Shown: positions 47,395 through 62,069 of the stretch, piece by piece | How positions within the stretch are numbered: the first letter of the stretch is position 1 | Layout: every line of letters starts with the position of its first letter | Translations under genes and position numbers: made by a program | Assembly (NCBI GenBank): GCA_000328365.1 | Contig: KB299377.1 | Coordinates: 8,668 to 72,667 of the forward strand | Length of the DNA: 64,000 nucleotides | Reading direction: 5' to 3' | Source: Capitella teleta | Lineage: Eukaryota; Annelida; Polychaeta; Capitellidae | The notes under the pieces: generated by a model | What the model was told of the DNA's origin: nothing | Seen by the model: only the letters and a program-made list of their open reading frames with translations | Database searches by the model: none

Positions 47395-48765
47395 GGAAAC
47401 CCGGACAGAATTGCATCAGAAATTATATTTAGTACACCCAATGCAGAATTGGAAGCTGCATAGCAACTTGAGATACTATCATACTAAGTTGAACAATAAA
47501 ATATTTTACACCATTTGTTCAAGTTTCATGACGCAGTTTTCTCGCTAAATCCGGAAACATTACAAAAATACATAAAGCCGCGAAGGTCGATAATTAGGGG
47601 GTAGGCTAAGGAATTTTGATATTATTTATCTCTATAACTATCTTTATTATATTTTGAATGAATATATGCATAATTAGACGGACTATCATTTACTGATAAT
47701 GTCACGCCTCTATATACAATACATCTTGAGATAAAAATGCAAATCTGAGGACCGAGTGTTGAAATTGAGCGAACGGTTTTCCTCGTATAATTCAGCAATT
47801 AATCTGATCAAACATATTATTTTAAATACACAATTTAAGGCCAATGCATAGATTATGTACGAGCATCATATGCAAGAATAATATGCTTTTGAATTTGCCA
47901 AAAAAACACAATTATAAGTAACAATATCGCCAAATTCACCTGAACTGCAAAACTTAATAAGCAGTTTCAGGTACTTATGGTGATGCGGATTCTATCGGAT
48001 TTTGGATATGATGTTCAGCTATTTGGTTTGTAAAAGGAACATCAAAAATATTAATTATGTTGCAAATCTGTCCGGGTCAAATCTTAAATTAACTAGATTA
48101 ATGGGGTAAACCCGATACGGGGTTAAACATTGCAATTAGTTTTAATTATTAGAGACGAAATTCGAATTATAACGATATATTATGATATTAAATGACATTA
48201 TGTACTATTCGGTGCATTTTAATGCATTTATCTGCTTTGATTCTAGAAATATGACAATTACCAGGGGGTAGGGTAAGTAACTTGGATTTTGTTTCAGTAT
48301 GGTTAACTAAGTATTCAATATATTTGATATGCACGTATTGTAAATTGCGTGGGCTACAATTTGATGTAAGTTGCCAGCTGTTATCTATAGAAACTTTAAC
48401 AATATGCGTGAAGATGTGAGATCAGAGTTTCGAAATCGATGACGCAGAACCTCTAGGATTCGAAAAATAGCGGAAAATACGTGCTATACGAGATCATTCC
48501 TTGGGAGTAATACCTATTCAACATTTTGGACACAATAACAGTGGCAAATATTGGTTCTACTATGTCATAAATGATACCTTTAAGATATACACTAAAACCT
48601 TTTTTACTCCATGACCTGATTTCATACCCAATTTTAGGTATTTTTCGCAACGCAGATTTTAGCGGATTTTGGATGTTATGCAGCTTCCAATTCTGCATCG
48701 GGTAAACTGAATATAAATTATGTTGCGATTGTGTCCGGGTCAAACCCTTCATTGACTGGACCACC
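47395..48765. repeat. Old 667-bp tandem duplication with an inverted terminal copy
   Basis: AGGGGGTAGG occurs at 47596 and 48263, and CGGATTTTGGAT at 47996 and 48663, both exactly 667 apart. Flanking matches extend about 100 bp to TCCGGGTCAA. The start (47395-47470, with GCAGAATTGGAAGCTGCATA) is an inverted copy of 48681-48750. The interiors are strongly diverged. Possibly two merged copies of one non-autonomous element. No reading frame is recognised. Confidence 0.6.
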
Positions 48766-51215
48766 ACTCGTGTTGTTATGCAGGATAAAATCATTGTGTA
48801 ACACTCAGTTGGTGTGGCGGTCGTCTGCTCGTTAGACAATGGGATAAAATTAATAGTCTTGGGATAGTTGGGATGGCCGCATAAAATCATAACGGTCGTA
48901 TACAGCATGAATGGCATCTGGCATGAACCTGGCACATGAACAGCTACAAAATATTGCCAATGCGAAGAGACGCTTGGGTAAGGATAAAAATCTAAACATT
49001 TCTTTGTTAAGTTTGAGGGTTTTTGTTTTCTTCTCTGTGAAGTTCACCCAAAAAAAAATGAGATTGGATTAATGTCTCTTAACAGTTTTACATCTTTGAA
49101 CGATAACTGCACAGCTTGATTTCGAAACTCGGATAAAACTTTCCCAAATATAATCACGCGCCGTGACATGAGACAAAAAGCGGGTTGAAATTGACACGTG
49201 GGCGACTGAACGGCGTCAACGATCTAAAAATAGCAACATACGATGCCATCGGAAGAAAGAGACAACTGAAATCGACACAGCGTGAAATAATGTCGAACTG
49301 TCGATTTCACGAGTTCTTCACTGATTAATTTCGATTCGAGCGACATGCAGTAAAGGGATAATTATAGTGATGTACTGGTGATGTGTTCAATCCTGACCCG
49401 GAACATAACTCGATTCCAATCCGGCTTTTTAATAGCTCAATTTCAGTGTCACATAACATATCAGGAAGCTAATTAAAATAAGGTATCATAGACCATAGAC
49501 ATATGTACAGATAACAGAGTATACGATTTATTATCTCTGTTCCATGCAATTAGCGAAATGAAAGTTAATGGCTTAAATCAACTTTAGAAGATAATTAATA
49601 AGATAATAAATAATTAGAAGATAATAAAGTCCATTAATCATTTATCGAGAAAATAAATTGTTGCCTCTTGTCTTGATTGGTCATGATTGGTCCTATTCCC
49701 ATCTAATGTACAGCCGTAGTATAGGTAGACCTATTATAATACCTGTTATGTAGTTTTGATCATATAATATAATATATCGGCTCATAAATGGATGTTGAAT
49801 GCCAAAATCGTTCAGATTTTTGCTCTTTCGATAGGCATATCAAATCGGGAGTGAATGGTTTTAAAATTCTGTCAATGTGTGATATTTAAACGTAGGATTG
49901 ATTTTGATAATACATGTATGTAATTTTGAAGAATAATTAGTTTGCATTATCCATCGAATAATGGTTCAACTGGTATTATTTTGACTCATGTGAATTTTGA
50001 GGGTGATGTTCGTTTCGCAGCCTGCACACTATTTTCGCGGATATTCATATCTAAGATATCTTTGAAATTTATATTAAAATTACTATGGCACCCCAATCAT
50101 CTTTTGCGCCGTATAATACCAGAAATAAGAAAAGTGTCGCTATAAATATCGACTTCAATCATTGAATATAAGTGCTTTTCGGCTGTAAAAACTTAAATAT
50201 CCAACCGGAAGTTGCATTGTACGACTTCCGAGTAGTTTGATTTGGTTGCTAAACCACTTAGTTTCGTGAAAATCGGCTAAAATGTTGTTAAAATCTTGTA
50301 ATTGCGTTGCTAGAATGCGAAGTTATACCCAACGTCGTGTTCCGGGGGTAAATATTTTAACCCCCCAGAAAACGTATTTCTGAGGGGAAATTAGTTTATC
50401 CCTCTACGGCATTATATTTAGGAGGTCGAAATCTATTCATTTCACCGAAAATATTAGCTTCGGCACGATTTGCCAACGGCTAATGTATTTTGAAGAACCC
50501 ATATTATATAGGCTATATAGTACTCTAATATAACACAATTATTTTTGTTCAAAATGTGTATTCCAATTCTTATCTAATCGATGTATGCAGGATTATCAAT
50601 TTAGTAGATAAAATTTCATATAACAATCAGCGGAAATTACGCACTCGCAAGCTACTGAGTCTTTTAAGACTGAGTCATATTGTGAACTTGGTCCAATCAG
50701 CGATGCGACCCGAAGGAATTCTTCTCTTCATACCTAACATCTAGCTTTGGGCAGAATGCCAAAGCACAGAAAACCCTTACTACTGCAAAACTCATTCAAC
50801 TATCTACTTGATTGCCCCCATCTGAGTCTCTGGTTTTGTTTCATCAAAAATTAAAAATACATATATCGTATCGATATGATATATTCATACATTTTCTACG
50901 GTTACCACAAATCACAATCGTTGATATTCTTAGTAGCAAAGTTCCGTCGTCATTTAAGCCTTGTGCTCGCGCATTGGCTGCGTGCAGTAAACACAAAAGC
51001 AGTGGCTGAGTCGAGAGATTGATCACGGACTCTGCTCTCTAACTGGAAAATGGTTGGATTATTTAACCACCAATTGTCATAAAAGCTGGTTATATGTGTG
51101 TATCGGATAATTAAGTATCGACACTCCGGAAAAGTAACCGATTTTCGGTGGAATATCGATGTGAAAACTTCGTGAAAAGTCACGCTAAAGTTCGCCAGTC
51201 AAAAGTTCATCGGCC
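48766..51215. other. Gene-free spacer upstream of the lectin receptor
   Basis: AT-rich. It contains copy 2 of the 33-bp dispersed motif (48809-48842). No promoter element could be assigned with confidence. Confidence 0.4.
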
Positions 51216-54200
51216 ATGAAGATGGAGCGGAATGTCAACTTTGCTCGCTGTCCTCTGGTCACGATTGCTTCGATTTTGCTGCTCAGCCTCGCTGTTCATG
51301 GTGAGTATATCGCTTAGTGTACATTTCCGGAAAATGTGTGAAAATAAACTGTACTTCACTGTTGTAGGACGTTGTTCTAAGTTTATGCGAAGTTACCATA
51401 GTTACGCATTGCGTTTATTCGCTGGGTAGCAACTAGCTGCATTATGTAACCATAATCTAATTACCAATATAAAGTCTTGGAACGAGACTAGGTAGCAACG
51501 ACTCAGAACGAGCAACCAAGAACTAGAAGGCGCTTGAGAGTTGAGACATATCGAATGATCGATCATTACAATGAAGGCCTTATTAGTTGCTACTTGTTTC
51601 CAATCCCTAATCTAAATCATGAGTAATTAAATGTGTCGTTTTAGCGTTTTCCTATTCCAGTTATTACCTGCACATCTCAGCAAAGGCTGCACATAATGGA
51701 TATAATAATTGATAAACTACTAGTAATACTTCATTCGTTAAGGTGAATTTAATGATTTTAGTCATAATTGAAGCATCTAAATATTCTTGACTGCAATTTA
51801 TTTATTTGTAAGAAGATAAAAAAATATACACCCCGCGCCCACGGTACTTGTATACCGAGAACATCGACTTCTTGTTCAAGACTTTCAAGTACTGTGTTGT
51901 ACACGCACTAGTAAATTGGATTAGTGGATTGAATGGATTGAAGGGAATGAGATTCAACACGGATGTTACCGGTAATTGGTTGTTAACACTACTGATTTTA
52001 CTTGTACTAGTAGTGGTATGAGTACTTTTACTCTCAGTCTCTCACCGTATCCTAGCCCCTGGCGCAGATATATAGGGTGAGGTCTGTATGCAGTATACAT
52101 ATGTATAGGCGTCTCACTGTGGCATGTCAGAAACCCTGTTTTCAATGAATATCATTCTCAGTTTGGGCGAAGTAAAAATGTCAACACACCCTTGATTAAA
52201 TTTCCACAAATTTGATTACACGAATCTTTAAATTCAAGTTCTTTTGATGGATACTATTATGTTAATATTGAGTCCGAATATCCCAGACAGTATTTGAACA
52301 GGACTTAAAAATAATATATTTGTCAATGCATCGTGTAAACTATATGATGTACGACCTCAGATGACATTCCCACACCCGAAATACCTTCACTCGGGGCACT
52401 TTCTATTGAACATCTTGCTATAAAATTTATTGGTGGGAATTTCATGTTTACGCTTTCTGTTTGCGGATGCGATCAAACAGGAAGGAAATGCATTTTTCCT
52501 TTACGTTTTATTTTTAAAAAAAAGGATGAGTCTTACAGTGTAACACAGAAAAAATTGACAAGATGAAGAAATATTGTTACGAGGAACTGACCAGGTTCAG
52601 TTTATATTATGATTCCTACTTGCTCGAAATGACGTATTTTATTAACTGTACTTCATCTCACATAAATATAATATGCATGTAAACGTGTTAACTTTGTTTT
52701 GAATCTCATCGCAGTTTTTTAAACATCAGGATGAACTGTATTTTCAGACTCATATCGTTTTGTGAACCGATGATCACAATTCCATGTTTAGAAATGCGAA
52801 GCCGCGGTCTCCGAAATGGCGTGATCGCGTTGAGGTTTGGGGTTAGGGCGTTGGGTCCTGAACTTTCTAGAGCGTCTTCATTTTAAGGTTCAGTGCTCCC
52901 CAAGGGTATTTTATAAATTGTGATTTTATGTTTATGTAAAGTTCGTTATAGAATATAGATATTGCTTCGTGACGGACAAACCGTAATTATTTAGGTGGGG
53001 AAGTATTTCACTACCATATCCTACAGCCTTTTAGGTTCGGTATAAGAAAGGAAGTAGCACTTAGTACATAACCAGATTACACGTTCAATGTGTTACATAT
53101 TACTGCCATGTTTAGACAATGCGCGCCGTTCACAGTTTTTTGTTGGTTTTAAAAACAGCGCGTGCAAAATTAACCAAGTGCCGCAATCTGTCAGATAACA
53201 AATTCATAATAGACTTGCGCAATACTGAATTGTGTGACAGACTGGCGAGGCTTGTTCAGCGTCAGGCGGGCAGCGTACATGCTTTCAATTGTTGCTTTGT
53301 CGTACAAAGCAATGTCACATTTTGTGGCATCATGAACAACAGAGAGCGCGTACTGCATGAAATACGTAACAAATGTCAATCTATTGAGATGATAAATGGT
53401 CTACACGTATTGTTAATGATTGTAAATGATACAGAGCAAGTAAAGTGCACTACACCAATCCATCCTTATTAACTGGCTTTTTGACAATTCGCATTCGTAC
53501 TTGCTAATTCTTCCAACTATATCGAGCGTTGATTGACCTTGGCGCGGATTTCCTTAAAGGTCAAATGAGGTGCTGAGACCTCCCCGAAGGCCTCTCCCTC
53601 ACAGTGCTTCCTTCCTTCCGAAATACGTGTTGACACGCCATATAAATTGGCCTTCACTCGGATTACTCACGATTAGCGCACTCTTATTATTGACGACGGA
53701 CTGCATCCAATAATAATAATAATAATAATAATAAAATCGGTGGCTTATTGAGAGAGAGATTTCGAATACGGATGCGCTGTGGCGATTAGGCAGCGGGATG
53801 AGGGGGAAGTCTGCTCCTCTTTTTCCCTCCGCTGGAAATTCGCAGAAATTAGCATATTCCAATTTGGGCTGACACGAGACTGATGACGTCATCGATGTCG
53901 TCCGGCGCGATTTTCATGTCGCTGTTTGGCAGCATTGGGGGAGATGATGGGGTGGAGGGCGGGGGTGTGTTTCCATTAGGCGCAGGTGGCTGCTCTCTGA
54001 CCTCCGTGACCTCTGCCTGCGTGGGTTCTAATGTAAGCAAAGTGGAATAAATGGCATTCGTAATTGCCACCGCAATCGAATCGATACACAAGAGTACATG
54101 ACAACTACGATGTACTTGAAGAGTACTTTTACATATCAAGTTCTGAACGGTTGAGCATTTTAAGAATGCACGCGATTGTGACGTCAGTTTCCTGTGTATC

Positions 54201-57200
54201 TCGCCATTTAATTGCCCTAATGCACACACCATCGTACTTCCTTCTCTGAGTACTAGCAATAACAGTAAGTACTTGTAACTTTTACGTGCCGTGGCGCACA
54301 TTCCCATTTAATTCATCTTTTTTTTTCTTCAATGCATTATAGTCAGTTAACAATCAACAGTAGTTGAACAGTCGGAATAATGAATGCATACGGATGATGT
54401 ACCCAGTATACATAATGTTCCATACAAATGTACTGCAATCTGAAACCAAACTTACAAAACATTACCATCGACGTTTTTCATGACCCTCGAACTAAGTGCC
54501 TACTCCGCAGTTCTCGCGGTAATTCTACGAAGTACTGCGTCATTATTTAGATAATAATATTTGTTTGTCTCCGTAAATCATTGACACGTGCACTTGTCTA
54601 TTTTATCTGCATGGGGAAATTTCTGCGCCGTGGGACGTTGAGTCGCGCGATACTCGAAAGTTCACTAAACGAGTTAAACAATGTGCTTCGTAAACAAGTT
54701 CATTATTTTTTGATAAACGCTACAGTAGGCCTATCACGAATTCAAGATGAACAGCTTATGGGTGGAAATTCTTGTTCTTGGTTTCTCGGTGCTGTTGCAC
54801 ATGTCACACGCATCGCACGAAGCATATTCTCCGCGCACTCGGCAGCGCTGATGTACATGAATTAGAGCCCTTATAAATGCCACAGAAATCGAGTATAGAC
54901 TGTATAATTACGTGTAAAGTAGACCTGAGTGCCAGTTATATGAATAGCAGCGTCACCATAATATTGAATTTCCCGCGAGACGTGCCTGAAATGGCATCGA
55001 CGAAATTAATCACAGAATTCCATAGAATTCTCCTCGCTGGGAATCATTGCATTCCAGCTGACCTTTCTGTTTAGATTGGAGAAAACTATTGCACGTGCTG
55101 TGAACGTGTTTATGTGTGATTATTGTGATCGATCCTTTGATCTTGCCCATTGGTCAAACATGAACGATGTAAACTTTTGACCCTGTTGTGTCTGGTCGCT
55201 CAAGAAAGACGTTTGTCAAACTGTATACTATCTTGGATTATTGGCTGTGATGGGCCTTGAAGTTAAAGCGGATGGCAGAAATCACACAATTGCTATTTGC
55301 ATGATTAGGATCCATGATCCTGGATTAAGATCAAGGCGTATTTATCGCAATCCGCGGATCAGGGGTGTTGATCCGGATCTCCCTGGCCTTCACCTCTTGA
55401 TCCCAAATGTCAATATTGCACCAAACATTACGTAATCTTCCCCTGTTCCACAGCAGCTGATGATGCCTCCGTCAGATGTCCGAGCAACCTGCCGTACACG
55501 TCCAAGATGACCGTATTCAGAGACACTTGTTATCAATTCGTACGAACGGAGAAATTTTGGGAAGAAGCCAGGGATATGTGCTGGGCGGTGAGTGCTTTCT
55601 TGAACCCTGTGTACTAGCATTACGTGGCCGCATATTGTTGCCGCCCCGCGAAAGCGCAGAGTGGACGCGTGCAATGAGCTCTGGTAATAGGCAAAGAGCA
55701 TCAGCTTGGACGACGTTAATTCCATCTAATGAGTATGATGTCACCGGTTATATCTCTCGATATGCCTAGCTCTTTATATGGATCCATTGTACAAGGATCA
55801 AAGACTGTCCTTGCCACGTGTTACCGGTATGTTGGGCAAATGGTAGTCTATTCGTCAGCGGTGATCTCAGATATATACATGCATATGAGAATATTCAGAC
55901 GGTGTCCTGTCTTGGCAAATGTTTGAGTTCAGTGTACTCAAATTCAATGTCATATTACTCAATGTCATATACTCGTATTAGTCAGTGCTGCCAATTGTGG
56001 AAATACGCAGCAAGCACTGACTTCGATGAGAGCATTTTATGCGATTTGGGAATATTATGACTCACTCCGGCAGCGAGTTGTTCAGTGCTACAATCGACGC
56101 TCGTTATGGCCGAATATGATTGCCGTCTTCCTTTTGCGCGAAATTATTCCACAGTAAAAAAAAATTACGTCTGTCAGCAAAATGATACTTTCACTTTCGG
56201 TGTATGGAGGATAGCCCAGAAATAAAAAATATCAGAATTTGTAATTGATAATTTTGAATTTTGAATTTCCAGCCATCTTAATAATATTACATGGTATCCC
56301 GTGTTGAAAAATTAATTAATGCCGATGCTTATATTTTGTGTTTTGTAATTTTCAGTGGGGAGGAAAGTTGCTTGAGATCAAGGATGGCGCCACCAACAAC
56401 TTCATCAAGGACACGCTGAACTCCATGAGCATCTGGAGCAACAAGGGAATCTGGATTGGACTCAACGATCGAAACCTGGAACTCGTGTGGAGATGGATCG
56501 GAACGAAATCAGAACACGACAGTACGGCTCATCACACGAAGGCTTCTCATGAATTCATCCGTTCGTTCATCCTCAGGTGGCGTGCGTCCTCTTGACCCAA
56601 CGTTCGCCTACTGGGCAGGCAGTCACCCTGGCGCGTGGTTCCACAGCATGAAGGACTGCGTGCGAATGGATCGGGGTGCTCAGTGGCGCTGGAAGGAAAC
56701 ACCCTGTGCCGGACTGAAATGGCACTACAGGTTCATCTGCCAATATGGTGAGTGCCTGGTGTGGTTTTGGCTGCTTGGCGCTAAACTGTTGTGTCGTTTA
56801 GCTGCTGCTCCTCTCCAAACTGAACCCCTTCCTGGGATCTCTGGGCACCAGCACCTTTCTCCCTCTTCCTCATCTTCTCTTCTTCCATCTCCTCCTCCTT
56901 CATCCTCATCAGTGCCTTCTTCAACAGCTGCTGCTCCTACCGCCGGATTTACAAATCAGCGCAACAGTTTTCAGCTGGAAGCGAAGAATCAGGAATTGGC
57001 CAGAGGAGGACCCAATGATGCTATGAACCAGAAGGCAGAATGTAAGTGCTCGTGTACGCTAAATGGAAAGCTTAATTTTCAATCACTTTTATTTTTGCAG
57101 CACTGATTGTCTCAGAGTCTTCAACCAATAGTGGTGAGTTCCTAGTGATTGAATAGCATTTCTTATTTCCACTGTTGATTCAACAGGAACCCTCATCATG

Positions 57201-57827
57201 ATCTGCGTGTTTGCGGTTGTGTTGGTCGGATGCCTCGTTTGGTTGGTGTTGCTATTTGTCAGGAGGTGAGATTCCCTTGTGATCTGAATCACATGATCGA
57301 TCTTCAACTCAAACTTTGTGCGTTTCAGGCGTCTTCATCAGAAGCCTACCACGTCTGAGGCCTTCGTTGTTGTGACGTGTTCCGACAAGTTTAACAACCC
57401 TTTGTATGGTAATGGGCAAGAGGGATTGGCGCAGTGCGTACTCAACACACCCAGGCAGCCGCAAACCCAGGCTGAAGGTCCTCGTGAGAACTTGTACGTG
57501 AGCCCTGAGGAGATGGCCGGCACTGGCGCCGTTGCTGCGAAGGAAGATGTGTATTTGGCACCAGTGGAGGAGCGTGGCTCAAAACGACCTCTGCCTGAAT
57601 GTCCTCAGGGGAAAGATGCTGACCAGTCCAAGCCCCTGTCTGGCTATTTGCCAATGGACCAAGTCAGCCGAAGAGGAAGTACGAACACTCTGGAGATGGC
57701 TTTGGATGACGTGGAGGAGGAGAGCCCAGGCTTTGCGTACGACACACCAAAAGCGAGTCACATATATTCTGAAATTCCTTGTGACGAATCAAATGTGTAC
57801 GAAGCATTGGATGATGTACAGTATTGA
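51216..57827 (+). CDS. Type I transmembrane C-type-lectin receptor with ITAM-bearing tail
   Basis: Eight exons: 51216-51300, 55454-55587, 56356-56521, 56577-56747, 56802-57041, 57101-57133, 57187-57265 and 57329-57827, giving 468 aa. Residues 1-28 form a signal peptide (hydrophobic VTIASILLLSLAVHG). A C-type-lectin domain (about 35-185) has six cysteines, WIGLND and WKETPC...FICQY. The calcium/sugar motifs EPN/QPD and WND are replaced (GSHPGA, WKE), so classical sugar binding is unlikely. A Ser/Pro-rich mucin-like stalk (186-276) leads to one membrane helix (about 278-301). The 165-residue tail has NPLY329, Y359VSP, Y378LAP, Y409LPM (YxxM), Y440DTP and an ITAM, Y449SEI-x7-Y460EAL. Probably a cell-surface receptor signalling through tyrosine kinases. 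Exon 1 is joined over a 4.15-kb intron by phase only and is the least certain part. No orthologue is named. Confidence 0.8.
51301..55453 (+). other. Long intron 1 of the lectin receptor
   Basis: 4.15 kb without a recognised receptor exon. It contains (AAT)n at 53709-53734 and a GC-richer patch at 53540-54030 with a possible minus-strand exon, listed separately. Open frames at 53119-53472 and 54581-54865 resemble no protein family. Confidence 0.4.
53849..54027 (-). CDS. Possible C-terminal exon of an unidentified nested gene
   Basis: After a CTTACATTAG acceptor the minus strand is open for 58 residues with protein-like composition: TQAEVTEVREQPPAPNGN, then a Pro/Ser run, then SDMKIAPDDIDDVISLVSAQ and a stop. 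The local base composition is GC-richer than the surrounding intron. No upstream exon and no homologous family were recognised, so it may be chance or a pseudo-exon. Confidence 0.22.
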
Positions 57828-58195
57828 CAGTGAAGTGCCTATGATTGTCTGTTCGCCTTCTTCCCCGCGCATCATAACGGACTAGGGTACTGTGTTACGT
57901 TATGATTTACTCTTCATTGGTCGCAAAGTGCGTTATGATTTATTGCCTTGTACAATGTTACTTCAAAAGCTCAACTTGATGTCAAAAATTAGTTTGTTTT
58001 TTTTTCTGCTGGTATACTAAGCCACGCAAGTGCCAAATATCAATTATTTCTAAGTTTGGCAAAAATTTTCAATCGAGTTATATGGACGTGTATTATTTTT
58101 GCTCATGCATACACAACCTTTTTCTAAAATTATTCCCCTAAAGAGTATATTTTTTTGTACCTAATCAATGTACTTAGTGAATTATCAATAATAAT

Positions 58196-58201
58196 AATAA
58201 A
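58196..58201 (+). terminator. Poly(A) signal AATAAA for the lectin receptor
   Basis: Canonical hexamer 369 nt after the stop, following a T-rich block. Confidence 0.45.
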
Positions 58202-58301
58202 ATGTATGTATTCATGTATACTTTGTTTCTTCCCTATCAGAACCCCACCCCAAAAAATAAAAATATACAAAAATCTAACCAATATGAGGCTAATAATTTG
58301 A

Positions 58302-58307
58302 TTTATT
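58302..58307 (-). terminator. Poly(A) signal AATAAA for the Src-family kinase
   Basis: Minus-strand AATAAA 965 nt after the kinase stop. It lies about 100 nt from the opposing receptor signal, so the two convergent transcripts end almost back to back. Confidence 0.45.
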
Positions 58308-59271
58308 GCATATTACAAAATTTCTGAATACATAACAATACACATTTTCTCCACAAAGCAGAAATTATGTATTCACACTTTCTCATGTGATCATTTGCAC
58401 ACGAGACAAAGAGAGAGGGCGCCAGAGAGGCAGAAATCTGTAAAGCAGCGAAACATGTCTACAGCTTGGTGAAGTTGAGAGACAATATTTATGCCCCAAA
58501 AGAATTGCACAGGAAAACCGAAATATATTCCATTTAAAAAATTATAAGTACTTATAATTTCTTATCACAAATACAAAAAAGAAAAAAAGAAAATACATTA
58601 CAAAAGAATGGGTTTCTCTTTTTGGCAGGGATGAAGAATGAAACAGATGAGAGAGAAAATAAAAAATGAATTGGAAAAAAAAATAGTAAAAAAATTGCGG
58701 GATGATTATATAAAAGAAGCGGACAGAATCATTCACACTGTAGAAGAATATCACACAAAAATACACACGCTCACAATCTGAAACAATCCTGATTCAATCC
58801 ACTCAGTTGAAATCTTTAAAGAGCATTTTTTCTTAAGAGACAATATCTTGGTATTTTTGCCGAAGCAAAAAATTCTGTACAACAGGAGTCCTCTCTTAAG
58901 ATAGAGATGATGATTAAGGCAATCAGGTCCCAGGGATCAAAGAAAGGAATCATTAGTAAAGCTTGAACACATTGATGAACCAAATCAACAGCGTAACACC
59001 ATTAGGGGGAAAGGGAAGAGGAGCAGTATTATTATTGCACATGGGCCACGACTGGGTGCAAATGGGAAGAAATACTATTTATGTCTTGGAATGTTGTTTT
59101 TTTTTTTTTAAAGAGTTTAAACGGAAAGATCGCTAAAGCCAAGAGGTTGTGGAGGGTGGGGGAGCCATGTACAAGCATACAATATACACAGATGTATGTG
59201 GTAGAAGGAGGAGAATGCTTGCCAGTTTTTTAATTTGTGAGAGTGACAAAGAGAGAATCTCATGAGTTCCA
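58308..59271 (-). other. 3' UTR of the Src-family kinase gene
   Basis: Plus strand A/G-rich (58550-58760), so U/C-rich in the sense strand, like the downstream blocks of NCOA6 and EIF2S1. No coding sequence was recognised. Confidence 0.4.

Positions 59272-62069
<2,798 letters not shown>

Noticed and set aside
48453-48935. 160-codon minus-strand open frame
   Set aside because: It spans the diverged tandem repeat, has no family resemblance and changes composition midway, so likely chance.
53119-53472. 117-codon open frame starting with ATG on the plus strand
   Set aside because: No recognisable family, no composition shift and no splice context. It lies within the long intron of the lectin receptor.
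54581-54865. 94-codon open frame on the plus strand
   Set aside because: Basic/hydrophobic mixture with no motif. Same intron, no supporting signals.
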